Source of the DNA: Diprion similis
Taxonomy: Eukaryota; Arthropoda; Insecta; Hymenoptera; Diprionidae
Assembly (NCBI RefSeq): GCF_021155765.1
Contig: NC_060117.1
Span: 3,362,001-3,426,000, forward strand
Length of the DNA stretch: 64,000 bases
Direction of reading: 5' to 3'
The notes beneath the pieces were generated by a model, which saw only the letters and a program-made list of their open reading frames with translations, searched no databases and was not told the DNA's origin. Made by a program: the position numbers and the translations under genes. This document shows positions 45,570 to 57,800 of the stretch, one piece after another; the stretch's first letter is position 1; every line of letters begins with the position of its first letter.

Positions 45570-48158
45570 ATGTTACTGGATTGTAAAATTTTCTGTACGT
45601 TCGATTAACAAGTTCCAAACTCTGATTTTGTACGCATTCGGTGAATCATATATGAATTATCGTTAGGTGGGCAGATATCGCAACGATGGATATTGGCAGT
45701 TATGGGATGTCTGGCAGCCGCGAATGCCTTTATGATGAGAACTTGCTTGGCGGTTGCCATCATTGAGATGGTTGCCACTACCGGAACGTCAAACGGGACA
45801 AGCTTGGACGATACCTGCCCAGCATCCGAATCAACATCATCGTCGACGTCAAGTACCAGCGGAACTTATGAATGGAGTGAATACACGCAGGTACGAAACG
45901 AATGACGTGTTCCGGTTTTGAATTTGAAAAAATCACGCAATGTCCAAGCACGCCAATTCTTGATCGGCATTATTTCACATGACTCCCACAATGACGTTTC
46001 CCGATTATTACCCGGTTGAGTTCGAGTCGAATATTGAAGGGACGTTTACAAATATAGAACTATAAGTTTGATGAAATTTCTCAATGCTGAATGATGTCAG
46101 AGGGAAATTATTTTATGTACACTCGCACTAAGGATCACGAGTCATCAGCGGTTCGTGAATTTTACCGAGTTTAGTTTGAGACAATGAGATGAATATAGAA
46201 TTTCACGAGATTTAGAAGTCTTCATAAAACTTTGCATCATCTCATAGAACTTGCGATTTTATAAAGCTTTGTAAAATTGCTGGGATACTAACTTCAAAGA
46301 ACATTGTCACAACACTTTAAAAATTCATTGACTTCCACGATGTTTCACGAAATTGACAAACTCATTTGATGAAATAATTCATACATCATGAAATTTTATA
46401 GGACTTAGAAAATTTATCCCAAGAACCACGTTTTAGGGAATCATCCTATCCAGTGTGGCATGGGGAAACCTAGTATCTCTAATGCCAAGTGCAATGATGG
46501 TGACTAAGTTTGGAGGCAAGTGGCCTTTTGGTATCGGTATCTTGACAATGGGAGTTCTGACGCTACTGACCCCGACGGTGATCCAGGCTTTCGAGGCCAA
46601 GGGTCTGATAGTTCTCCAGGTCCTGACCGGAGTGGGTGGCGCGGTGGTTTTCCCTTCACTTAGCTTCTTCACAGCACATTGGGCTCCGCCGAATGAGCGA
46701 TCAAAAATTGGCAACATGATGAATTCCGGGGCACTTTTGGGCGTAATAGTCTCGAACGCGCTGTCTGGAGTGCTTCTAGAAAACTCCTCGATCGGTTGGC
46801 CGATCGTGTTCTACTCCTTCGGAGGCTTCTCTGTGATTTGGTTCATTGTCTGGACTGGCCTCTGCTATAGCCGACCCGAAGACCACCCCTTCATAACAGA
46901 TGAGGAGAAGAAACTCCTCCTGGAAACCACGATGCAGCACAATACTGGTTAAAATATATATTTTTTTTTTTTTTTTTGTTCCATTATGAGCGTGGGAGTG
47001 CAAAAGGCTTCACGAACTGATGTGCACTGAACTTGCTTCACGTTGGTTAAACCTGAAGACTTCATTTATACCAAATTTACGTCTCCGCAAGTTCACAAGA
47101 TTTAAAGTCAATTCAGACACATTTAAACTGAGAGGCTACCTTATTTGAGAAGATACGAAGTGACTTGCAATCAATTCAAGTTACTTTTTCACAATCTTAA
47201 GTCTAACTTTGGATACCGTCAACCCATTGAAGTCGTGTAAATGGACGTGGAGATGTCAGAAATTTTTGCAATTCAGCGAGTCCACTAATTCCATGAAGCC
47301 TTAGATTGAACCGTACAACTGTGCTTCTGAATTATGACCTCCGCGTTTGTTCCATTCATTTTTGAAAAATGAATCCAACCTATCCACATCCTGAAGTTTT
47401 TTATACTAACTCTTGATACTTTGACCACAGGAAAGAAGCCCGGAAAGAATCTAGGGATTCCGTGGCGACAAATACTGTCCTCCCGACCATTCTGGGCACT
47501 GATTGCGACCAATATTAGTCACGAATGGAGCGCCAGCGTGATGATGACGAACCTGCCAAAGTACATGAGCAGTGTCCTGAAATATTCAATCCAGTCTAAT
47601 GGTCTGCTCTCGGCGCTCCCATACGTAGCCAAATGGCTAGCGAGCAACACCTCGTCTTGGTTTATGGACTGGCTGATAAAAGAGGGCAAGCTATCAAGGA
47701 CAAAAGTGCGAAAAATCTTCGTCACAGTTGGCGGATCCGGAATGGCGTGTTTTCTGATTGGTGCGTCGTACGCCGGGTGCGACCGGACGGTAGTCGTCAC
47801 GCTCTTCGTCTTCGGAATGGGAATGATGGGCAGCTTCATCAGTGTGATCCCAATTAATAGCGTTGACTTGAGCCCGAACAACGCGCAAACGTTGATGGGT
47901 ACTATGTTCACCATTACGGGCTTCACGAGTATCTTGGCTCCCTATGTTGTCGGCATTCTAACGCCGAATCAGACGCTTTCGGAGTGGAGAATCGTCTTCT
48001 GGATCACAGTCATTTTATTCATTGCGGCAACGCTGATCTTCATTATCTGGGGCGATGGCGAAGTTCAGCCTTGGAACCATTCGGACTTCGTCGATCGAAA
48101 ACGGACGGTGGGTGGAAACGAAGAAGGAGCGAATGCAGTTAGGTTATCCTTGAGTTAA
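45570..48158 (+). CDS. SLC17-family MFS transporter T7 (4 coding exons)
   Basis: Predicted 495-residue 12-TM carrier. Exons: 45570-45594 (MLLDCKIF), 45667-45890, 46437-46947, 47431-48158; phases 1, 0, 1. The third-exon donor is the weak G|gttaaa; if unspliced, a stop follows at once. TM1 has MRTCLAVAIIEMV. TM2 is unusual (GIILSSVAWGNLVSLMPSAM in place of SFFWGYxxxQxPGG). TM4 reads LQVLTGVGGA, so both the Arg and the Glu needed in characterised SLC17 carriers are gone. WAPPNERSK, LPKYMSSVLKYSIQSNG, VDLSPNNAQ and WRIVFWIT remain, with an EVQPWNH tail. The frame is fully open, so it is under coding constraint, but its transport chemistry is probably changed. Nearly a twin of T8. Confidence 0.88.
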
Positions 48159-48445
48159 TGTCAGACAGCTAACGCAAGTTCTTTCATCATCTTGGATCTT
48201 GTGTAATATAGTCTTTCACTTGCTTCTGTGACCCAAAGTCAAGATGAAGCGATAAGATAGTTGGTGGTTCAATGGGCATAGAATGTATGAACGAAAATAT
48301 TGTAGAAACACGCCGTCAGAATTACACGCATTATGAGCTATTCATGAATAGCTCCATTCTTTAGCAATGACTGATCAAATGCAACACTCACAAAACCACA
48401 GCGTTCCTCATCTGCTTGAAATTATTTCCACGCCTTCCATTGACA

Positions 48446-48451
48446 AATAAA
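48446..48451 (+). terminator. Candidate polyadenylation signal of T7
   Basis: AATAAA 288 bp after the T7 stop codon. Confidence 0.4.
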
Positions 48452-48663
48452 TCAGATACACGTTCAACTAGAACTACTCAGGATGGAAAGTTTCGAATCT
48501 AATATACAGCTTTCAAAACAATCTATCGTCAAGTTTTAACGTCAAAGCTTTCTGATGTCTCGGCCCCCCCTTTCGAGGTAATCTTGTGCTCAGAATGCCA
48601 TTAGAATGCATTCTTGAGTGTCGAATACGTGATGAGTGAGGACATACTTTTGATGAAGAGTTC

Positions 48664-49152
48664 TTAAGGTGCTTATAAAGACACGTTGTACACCTCGAAA
48701 ACGTGGGGATGCAGAACTCCTATACCGCTCAAGCGATCAGAGTGAAACTTGGGCAGTTAATGCCTTATTTTGGCAAGAAGTGGAGCGTCTTTTTACTTTT
48801 TCAAAATTTTGGAAAAAAATTTACAGATTGGTTACCACCCACAGAAATTGGCCAAATTTTCACAGTTGCACTGAATGGATCGAACTATCCGGTATGATGC
48901 CACTCGGCGGTGATGAAACACACATTTTGAGCCCAGTCCCATATGATTTAATGGTGAAATGACGAAATGGCAGCTGATCTGGTTTTCGATTACGAAGAAC
49001 AGCGAAATCTCATTTTGGCGACATTTCTTACCGACATTACGCGCATGCCGATCATGTATGCGTGTAATGTCGGTAAAAAATTACCGGCATGCATGAAAGG
49101 TCGGTAACAAATGTCGCCATAATGAGATTTTGGTGAACTTCGTAATCGAAAA
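48664..49152 (+). repeat. Interspersed repeat with palindromic core, copy 2
   Basis: Second copy of the repeat at 19083-19560. The 5' part is in the same orientation and closely similar. The palindromic part has inverted arms at about 48980-49040 and 49090-49152. The segment between the arms is reversed relative to copy 1. Confidence 0.7.
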
Positions 49153-49679
49153 CTTACAAAGAAACTTTTCGATGAAATTATTACAGATGGGAGAAACAGA
49201 GTTGAGTTAGGGCGTGGGTAAGTGCTTCGAAAGATACTAAGGATCACGTGGAAGGAAAGAGTAGATGAAGATGGGTTCAAGTTAGTTTCGAATAGATGTA
49301 AGATTATTTATTCTGGTAGTTCGATAAAAATTGAGAAACGTGGAAAAATACGTCTAGATTCGTTTTCAGAATTCTTATAAATAAACGTTTAGCCGGAGAG
49401 TTTTGTACACATTACAAATTCATGAACAAATTTGATCAAAAATTTTGTGCAGAATACTGCTCATTAGATTCGGAAATTTGAGACCAACGTACTCAAGTTG
49501 GAGAATTATTCGTCCATGGTGAAAATCGCATCAATTCGTGAGTATAAAAAACGTTCGTTTGATGTCGAGTAAAACAGCAAGTGGATACTTGCGTAATTGT
49601 ATGCCAATACAAAAAACAATGATTTATTTTTGGGTATTCGTTTGCTCTCTTTCTTCGACGATGTGTGTTGAGTATATAC

Positions 49680-49819
49680 TCAGTTGCGAAGTGCCTTGTG
49701 GGACAAAAGATGTGAGAAAGTGCCGTCGAAGCACGAGTGAGTGATCACAACGGAGATGATAAGAATCGTATAGAAGACAAGAACGGATGAACACAAGTGC
49801 CGAATTTTCATGTGGGAAG
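49680..49819 (+). other. Candidate upstream first exon (1a) of T8
   Basis: Counterpart of the T7 upstream exon: TCAGTT at 49680-49685 and donor G|gtaagc after 49819. The T7-type ATG is ACG here, but another in-frame ATG at 49810 (MWE) keeps phase 1 with exon 2. A conserved AG just before tgagttcaaattcg near 50315 could instead accept it as a 5' UTR exon. Confidence 0.4.
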
Positions 49820-50070
49820 GTAAGCATTTTCGTTACGAAGAATTAAATGATTTTTGATATTCAAGTGAACTAGGTCATGATCTGTCACTGCGATGGCTAG
49901 TATGAAGATAGCTGGCCTGTAAAAGGGATACCGATTCACTTCATACTTTAGGCAGATAACAAGAGAGATGAAAAGATATGTAAATATATGTTAAACTCGT
50001 CAAACCTGATATTCCAAGGACAGCACCAGAACAGCTGTGGGCTTGAAATAAGACAACTCTACGTAACGGG

Positions 50071-50194
50071 TTATCAAGATATGTAAGTATTGAACGATTG
50101 GGTAAATTGTTCATATTTCACTTGGTGATATAACGATTGCGAACATGTAACTGATACTATGTCAGTTAGATATGTAATTCCAAGATAGTAAGAC
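50071..50194 (+). promoter_or_regulatory. Conserved upstream block of T8
   Basis: TTATCAAGAT at 50071, CGATTGCGAACA from 50134, AGATAGTAAGAC at 50183-50194; same order and spacing as for T6 and T7, 292 bp before the start codon. Confidence 0.5.
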
Positions 50195-50362
50195 TCTCCT
50201 GCGTTCTTATAAATCAAGCGAATAACTGAGCAGTGACGCGAAATCTTTGATCCAGGGCGTGTTTGTCCACAAATAAATTTTTTTAAATTATCATTTTAAA
50301 TATTTTAAACTTTAGTGAGTTCAAATTCGTTCATTTTCTTCTTGGGGGAACAGACTGTAAAC

Positions 50363-52970
50363 ATGTTACTGGATTGTAAAATTGGCTGTACGTTTGATTA
50401 ACAAGATCCAAGCTCTGATTTTTTACGCATTCAGTGAATCATATATGAATTATCGTTAGGCGGGCGGATATCGCAACGATGGATATTGGCAGTTATGGGA
50501 TGTCTGGCATCTGCAAATGCCCTCATGATGAGAACCTGCTTATCGGTTGCCATCACGGCGATGGTTGCCAAGACCGGAACTTCGAACGGTACAAGCTTGG
50601 ACGATACTTGCTCAGCATCCGAATCAACATCATCGTTGACGTCAAGCCCCAGTGGAACTTACGAATGGAGTGAATACACGCAAGTACGAAACAAATGACT
50701 TTTTCCGATTTTAAAATCAGAAATATTATGAAAGAGTGCGGAATTCTTGATCGGCATTTCATACGACTCAAACAATGAAATTTTCCTGTTATTGCCCTGT
50801 CGGGTCCAATTGGAATGTATACTTCTATAAGTTCAATGAAATTTTTCAATACTGAGTGATTCTTGGCAGAATTTGTTTTACATACAGTGATCCTGAAAAG
50901 TAGAATTCATCACCGGTTCGTAAATTTTGCGGAATTCAATTCGACAGAGTGAAATGTATATAGAATTTCGCGAGATTTGGTATGATATAATGGCGAAGTT
51001 GAACGTTCTCATAAAACTTTGCATCGTCTCATAGAACTTACGACTTTGTGAAACTTGATAAAATTGCGGGGATATTGACTTCGAAGAACATTGTAACAAC
51101 ACTTTGAAAATTCATTTGACATCCACTAAGTTTCACGAAACTCACGAGCTAATATGATGGAACACTTCTTGATTCATGAGATTTTATAAGACTGACTAAT
51201 CTGATTTCAAGAACCACATTTTAGGGAATCATTCTATCCAGTTATGCATGGGGCTACACAGTAGCTCAAATACCAGGTGCAATGATGGTTGCCAAGTTTG
51301 GAGGCAAATGGCCTCTTGGTGTCGGTCTCTTGATGGCTGGTGTGCTGACGCTACTGACCTCAACGGTGGTCGAGGCTTACGAGGCCAAGGGTCTGATAGT
51401 CCTCCAGGTCCTGATCGGGATAAGCGGTGGGGTGCTTTCACCTTCGTCCTGCTTCCTCACAGCGCACTGGGCTTCACCAAACGAGCGATCAAAAATTGGC
51501 AACACGATAAATTCCGGGGTGATCTTAGGAATAGTAATAGCAAACGCACTAACCGGAGTGCTTATAGAAAACTTCTCGATCGGTTGGCCGATCGTGTTCT
51601 ATTTCTTCGGAAGTTTCTCTGTGATTTGGTTTCTGGTCTGGACAGTCCTCTGCTACAGCCGACCCGAGGACCACCCCTTCATTACAGATGAGGAGAAGAA
51701 ACACCTCGCGGAAGCCACAATGCAACACAACCCTGGTTAAAATATTTCTTAATTGACATTGTAAGCGGGGGAGTGCAAAAGGCTTCGTGAACTCGAGCGA
51801 AGCCGACTAACTTGAAATCGCTCAGACCTGAATACGTCATTTGTCGTCAATTTACGTTTTCGTGTCAGTTCACAATATTCGAAGTAAATTCAGGCATATT
51901 CGAACTAAGAGACTCTACTTTATTTTGGAAGATACGAAGCGACTTGAGATCAATTAGAGGTACTTTTTTAGATATGTAAGCCTAACTTTGGGTACTTTGA
52001 ACCCCTTGAAGCCGTGGGAATCGTAACGGAAATGTCAGTTAAAATCAATGAAATAATTTTAATTCACTCACTATTTTTGCGAATGGCGAGTCACCTAATT
52101 TCATGAATCCTTAGCTTCGGACGTACAACCGTGTTTTTGGAGAAGAAACTCCTCGTTTTTCCCATTCGGTTTTGAGCAATGACCTTAATCCGACCACATC
52201 CTGAGGTTCTCTACAAATATTTTGATACTTTGACTACAGGGAAAAATCAGGGAGAGACTCCAGCGATTCCGTGGCGACAAATACTGTCCTCCCCACCGTT
52301 CTGGGCACTGACGATGGCCAATGTATGTCACGACTGGGGTGGCTACATGATGTTGACGAACCTGCCAAAGTACATGAGCAGCGTCCTGAAATATTCAATC
52401 CAGTCGAATGGTCTGCTCTCGGCGCTGCCATTCGTACTCACATGGTTAGTAATCTACGCCTCATCCTGGATGTCGGATTGGCTGATAAAGGAGGGCAAGC
52501 TATCGAGGACAAAAGTGCGAAAAATCTTCGTCACAGTTGGCGGATCCGGAATGGCGTGTTTTCTGATTGGTGCGTCGTACGCCGGGTGCGACCGGACGTT
52601 AGTCGTCACGCTCTTCTGCTTGGGATTGGGAATGATGGGCAACTTGTTCTCTGTGGTCGTAGTTAACAACGTTGACCTGAGCCCAAATCACGCGGGAACC
52701 TTAATGGGCACTATAAACACAGTTGCTGCCCTCATGGGAATCGCAGCTCCCTATGCTGTCGGCGTTCTAACGCCGAATCAGACGCTTTCGGAATGGAGAA
52801 TCGTCTTCTGGATCACAGTCATTTTATTGTTCGCGGGAGCGCTGATATTCGTTATCTGGGGCGATGGTGAAGTTCAATCTTGGAACCATTTGGACTCGGT
52901 CGATCGAAAACGGATGAAGGATGAAACTAAAGAACGAGCCAATGTAAGAAGGTTATCATTGAATTTGTAA
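50363..52970 (+). CDS. SLC17-family MFS transporter T8 (4 coding exons)
   Basis: Predicted 496-residue 12-TM carrier. Exons: 50363-50387 (MLLDCKIG), 50460-50683, 51225-51735, 52240-52970. The second exon ends in CAA rather than CAG, and the third-exon donor is the weak G|gttaaa as in T7. TM1 has MRTCLSVAITAMV (the Glu seen in other copies is Ala). TM2 is GIILSSYAWGYTVAQIPGAM. TM4 reads LQVLIGISGG, lacking both the Arg and the Glu. HWASPNERSK shows Pro-to-Ser in the usual WAPP. LPKYMSSVLKYSIQSNG, VDLSPNHAG and WRIVFWIT are normal; the tail starts EVQSWNHLD. The frame is open throughout. It is the last array member before the repeat-rich end of the window. Confidence 0.88.
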
Positions 52971-53204
52971 GTCGGAGAACCCAAACAATTCTGGCATCTT
53001 CGTAGACCATTTGATCAATAGTTTTCCACTCTCTTTACGATGTAAAATCATCATGAAACGATGAGAAAGCAGGTAGTTGATTGGCGTGAAATGTATGCAT
53101 GGAAATATTGTAGAAGCCCGTCTTCAAAATTACAAGTTATATAAGCGGTTCACGGATAACTGTATTCCTAAGCAACAACTGATTGAGTGCATGTGTATAT
53201 AAAT

Positions 53205-54640
53205 CACGCCCTTCGATGTTAAGGCATTTGATGTTAGATTTAGTTTTTGAAATTCTGTTCTTTAGACTTTGTGTTGTTTATACTATGTATTGTTTTCCAC
53301 AGTCCAAGCAGTTGATGTTATATACTGCATTAGATTTATCTAATATCGGTGTAATTGTTTTCAGAGGTGTGTATTATTATTGGGAGTTGTTAGAAATTTT
53401 GTACGTTAGGTTAATGCCAATGTCTGTGAGGCACTCTTGAATTTTTGTAGAAGGGTTTCAATGTTGTCTTTGTGTACACATGTATTATGTTATCTACATA
53501 CCTGTAATAAAAGTGTAGTTTATACGGCAAGTTATCAATTATTTTGTTTTCTTACCATATAAGCTATAACCGGGTTAATGGAAGAACCCATCGCTACACC
53601 GAATATTTGTTTGTATATTATATGCTTGTAAGTGACAAAACAGGAATTCGGACATAGGGTTATTGCATCTATGAATTCTTTCTTAATTATGCTGGTGTGG
53701 TTTTATTATAGACCAGTTTTTGTTCGCTATGGCAATATCTAATTATGTTGGTATGTTTGTGGAAAGTGAGGTTACGTCCGGTGAAAGTGATACCATGTCA
53801 TTGGATATGTTTTGTACAGTAGTTTCTTTAGCGAAAGTCCAACTGCCTTTTACGTGGTGTTCTGTTTGTTCTGTGATCTTTGTTAGTATGCCTGATAGAA
53901 ACTTAAAAAGTTTGTATGTAGGTGCCTTGAAATTGGAGACGATGGGTCTAAGTGGTATCCAAATTTTATGAACCCTTGGTGAAGAATAAATTTTCGGAGG
54001 TGATGAATTATGAGTTTTCAGGTTCTTGGTTGTGGTATCAGTTATGTGTTTCTTTTATAGCCACATAGTGACTTGGTCATTGGCTTGATTTTCCATTATT
54101 TTAATTCGATCTTTAGTTAACAGATTACGTGTGTGACAGTCTGACAGATGAATTAGACATTTATTGTCGTACTCATCGGTATTTCATACAACCGTTACGT
54201 TACCTTTGTCTGCCTCCGTTACTGTAAAATTATGCTGCTGTTTCAAATATTCCTTTGCCTCGTTGAATCGCGTTAATTCTGTGTTGGTTTGCTTGTCGGT
54301 GTCAGCTGCTTTATGATTATCAATTAGTCTCGCATCGTTGACTCTAACTTTATCTGTGTCTGTGATATTGTTATCTATCAAAAAAGTCTTAATACTGATG
54401 ATAATTTCATCGCCAGGTAAGTTGTTGTTATCATATAGTCGTCTGAGCTTAAGGCCTGAAGATGAGCAGTATGCCACATGTTGAGGAATCTTGATGTGAG
54501 AAAAGCTTACGACCGAATTCTTGTCGAAGCCTCTTTCTTTGTTAAGTTGTATTTGTTGGCCACTTCTTGAGCAATTCAGTTTCTTATTATTGAAGTTTTG
54601 AGTGTTATAACACAAATTCTCAAACTGATGTATATCGATG
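53205..54640 (-). mobile_element. Decayed Penelope-like retroelement (RT + GIY-YIG remnants)
   Basis: Read on the minus strand from high to low coordinates, the fragments appear in Penelope order. First comes the open frame 54615-54184 with an RT N-terminal region (IKIPQHVAYCSSSGLKLRRL, YDNNNLPGDEIIISIK, TEADKGNVTVV). Next are VHKIWIPLRPIVSNFKAPTY near 53960, DVTSLSTNIPT near 53760, then FGVAMGSSINPVIAYM near 53575. RYVDNI near 53500 is the RT catalytic motif, with the second Asp replaced by Asn. A GIY-YIG-type remnant, VYNINCLDCGKQYIV, lies near 53300. Stops and frameshifts separate the blocks, and the part between the RT active site and the nuclease is too short. The element is dead. Its 5' side abuts the satellite array at about 54830. 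Confidence 0.8.
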
Positions 54641-54829
54641 TTATATTATTGGAATTCTTACTCTTCATGATTGTATTAGAAAAAATTTGTGATCTAGTGA
54701 TCTACAGTTTGTGTCAGGTGGGTGACGTGTTTGTGGCTGTTTTTTATCTTCGACGATGATGATGTTTTTTGTAATCTACGTAAGGCTTGTTCTAGACAGG
54801 ACACTGATTTACGTGATGTGTGTGAGTTG

Positions 54830-57800
54830 GGGATTTTTTCAGGAAGGAAAATTATTCGTCTCAGAATCAATTTGTATGACAACCTCTAGAGTAATTCGAC
54901 CCCCAGAAACTCAGAAAACACATCAAGAAGAGCGTCGGACCAGCAGCAGAGGGATGACGATGAGACTCATGAGTTTTTCGGCGGTAACTTTTTAGCTATC
55001 GCTAGCGGCGTATTGGGACTGCGCATAATCGATTCCCCTCCCAAAGTCACGTCGGAATAGTACCCTGAAGAATTAATTGCAGCACTTTTCGAAGTCGTCG
55101 AAATTTTTGCCAGAAATGCAAAATGGTTAGCCTTGCATTTTTTTTGGCCGAAAAATCTTTTGTCTGGAAATTGATCCGTATGACGCTTTTTAGACTAATT
55201 CGACGCCCAGGAACTCAGAAAACACATGAAAAATAGCCTAGGACCAGCAGCGGAGAAATAACGATGAAAATCTGCAGTTTTTCGGCTGTAACTTTGCAGG
55301 TGTTGCTCGCAGCGTATCGGGACTGCGATTAATCGATTCCTCTCGCAAAATCACGTCGGAATAGTACCCTAAAGAATTAATTGCAGCACTTTTCAAAGTC
55401 GGCGAAATTTTCGCCAAAAATGCAAAGGGGTTAGCCTTGGATTTTTTTTGGCCGAAAAATCTTTTGTCTGGGAATCGATCCGTATGACGCTTTTTAGACT
55501 AATTCGACGCCCAGGAACTCAGAAAACACATGAAAAATAGCCTAGGACCAGCAGCGGAGAAATGACGATGAAAATCTGCAGTTTTTCGGCTGTAACTTTG
55601 CAGGTGTTGCTCGCAGCGTATCGGGACTGCGATTAATCGATTCCTCTCGCAAAATCACGTCGCAATAGTACCCTAAAGAATTAATTGCAGCACTTTTCAA
55701 AGTCGTCGAAATTTTCGCCAAAAATGCAAAGGGGTTAGCCTTGGATTTTTTTTGGCCGAAAAATCTTTTGTCTGGGAATCGATCCGTATGACGCTTTTTA
55801 GACTAATTCGACGCCCAGGAACTCAGAAAACACATGAAAAATAGCCTAGGACCAGCAGCGGAGAAATGACGATGAAAATCTGCAGTTTTTCGGCTGTAAC
55901 TTTGCAGGTGTTGCTCGCAGCGTATCGGGACTGCGATTAATCGATTCCTCTCGCAAAATCACGTCGGAATAGTACCCTAAAGAATTAATTGCAGCACTTT
56001 TCAAAGTCGTCGAAATTTTCGCCAAAAATGCAAAGGGGTTAGCCTTGGATTTTTTTTGGCCGAAAAATCTTTTGTCTGGGAATCGATCCGTATGACGCTT
56101 TTTGGACTAATTCGACGCCCAGGAACTCAGAAAACACATGAAAAATAGCCTAGGACCAGCAGCGGAGGAATGACGACGAAAATCTGCAGTTTTTCGGCTG
56201 TAACTTTGCAGGTGTTGCTCGCAGCGTATCGGGACTGCGATTAATCGATTCCTCTCGCAAAATCACGTCGGAATAGTACCCTAAAGAATTAATTGCAGCA
56301 CTTTTCAAAGTCGTCGAAATTTTCGCCAAAAATGCAAAGGGGTTAGCCTTGGATTTTTTTTGGCCGAAAAATCTTTTGTCTGGGAATCGATCCGTATGAC
56401 GCTTTTTAGACTAATTCGACGCCCAGGAACTCAGAAAACACATGAAAAATAGCCTAGGACCAGCAGCGGAGAAATGACGATGAAAATCTGCAGTTTTTCG
56501 GCTGTAACTTTGCAGGTGTTGCTCGCAGCGTATCGGGACTGCGATTAATCGATTCCTCTCGCAAAATCACGTCGGAATAGTACCCTAAAGAATTAATCGC
56601 AGCACTTTTCAAAAGTCGTCGAAATTTTCGCCAAAAATGCAAAGGGGTTAGCCTTGGATTTTTTTTGGCCGAAAAATCTTTTGTCTGGGAATCGATCCGT
56701 ATGACGCTTTTTAGACAAATTCGACGCCCAGGAACTCAGAAAACACATGAAAAATAGCCTTGGACCAGCAGCGGAGAAATGACGATGAAAATCTGCAGTT
56801 TTTCGGCTGTAACTTTGCAGGTGTTGCTCGCAGCGTATCGATACTGCGATTAATCGATTCCTCTCGCAAAATCACGTCGAAATAGTACCCTAAAGAATCA
56901 ATTGCAGCACTTTTCAAAGTCGTCGAAATTTTCGCCAAAAATGCAACGGGGTTAGCCTTGGATTTTTTTTGGCCGAAAAATCTTTTGTCTGGGAATCGAT
57001 CCGTATGGCGCTTTTTAGACTAATTCGACGCCCAGGAACTCAGAAAACACATGAAAAATAGCCTAGGACCAGCAGCGGAGAAATGACGATGAAAATCTGC
57101 AGTTTTTCGGCTGTAACTTTGCAGGTGTTGCTCGCAGCGTATCGGGACTGCGATTCATCGATTCCTCTCGCAAAATCACGTCGGAATAGTACCCTAAAGA
57201 ATTATTCGCAGCACTTTTCAAAGTCGTCGAAATTTTCGCCAAAAATGCAAAGGGGTTGGCCTTGGATTTTTTTTGGCCGAAAAATCTTTTGTCTGGGAAT
57301 CGATCCGTATGACGCTTTTTAGACTAATTCGACGCCCAGGAACTCAGAAAACACATGGAAAATAGCCTAGGACCAGCAGCGGAGAAATGACGATGAAAAT
57401 CTGCAGTTTTTCGGCTGTAACTTTGCAGGTGTTGCTCGCAGCGTATCGGGGCTGCGATTAATCGATTCCTCTCGCAAAATCACGTCGGAATAGTACCCTA
57501 AAGAATTAATTGCAGCACTTTTCAAAGTCGTCGAAATTTTCGCCAAAAATGCAAAGGGGTTAGCCTTGGATTTTTTTTGGCCGAAAAATCTTTTGTCTGG
57601 GAATCGATCCGTATGACGCTTTTTAGACTAATTCGACGCCCAGGAACTCAGAAAACACATGGAAAATAGCCTAGGACCAGCAGCAGAGAAATGACGATGA
57701 AAATCTGCAGTTTTTCGGCTGTAACTTTGCAGGTGTTGCTCGCAGCGTATCGGGACTGCGATTAATCGATTCCTCTCGCAAAATCACGTCGGAATAGTAC

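Larger units (their letters stand above)
44640..48385 (+). repeat. Segmental duplication unit carrying T7 (pair with 49430-53190)
   Basis: Upstream exon, promoter block, whole T7 gene and proximal 3' flank match the T8 unit in order and orientation, offset by about 4.8 kb. The introns are alignable too, so the duplication is fairly recent. Confidence 0.8.
49430..53190 (+). repeat. Segmental duplication unit carrying T8 (pair with 44640-48385)
   Basis: Second copy of the T7/T8 duplication. Similarity to the T7 unit ends at about 53190, where the decayed Penelope-like element begins. Confidence 0.8.
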
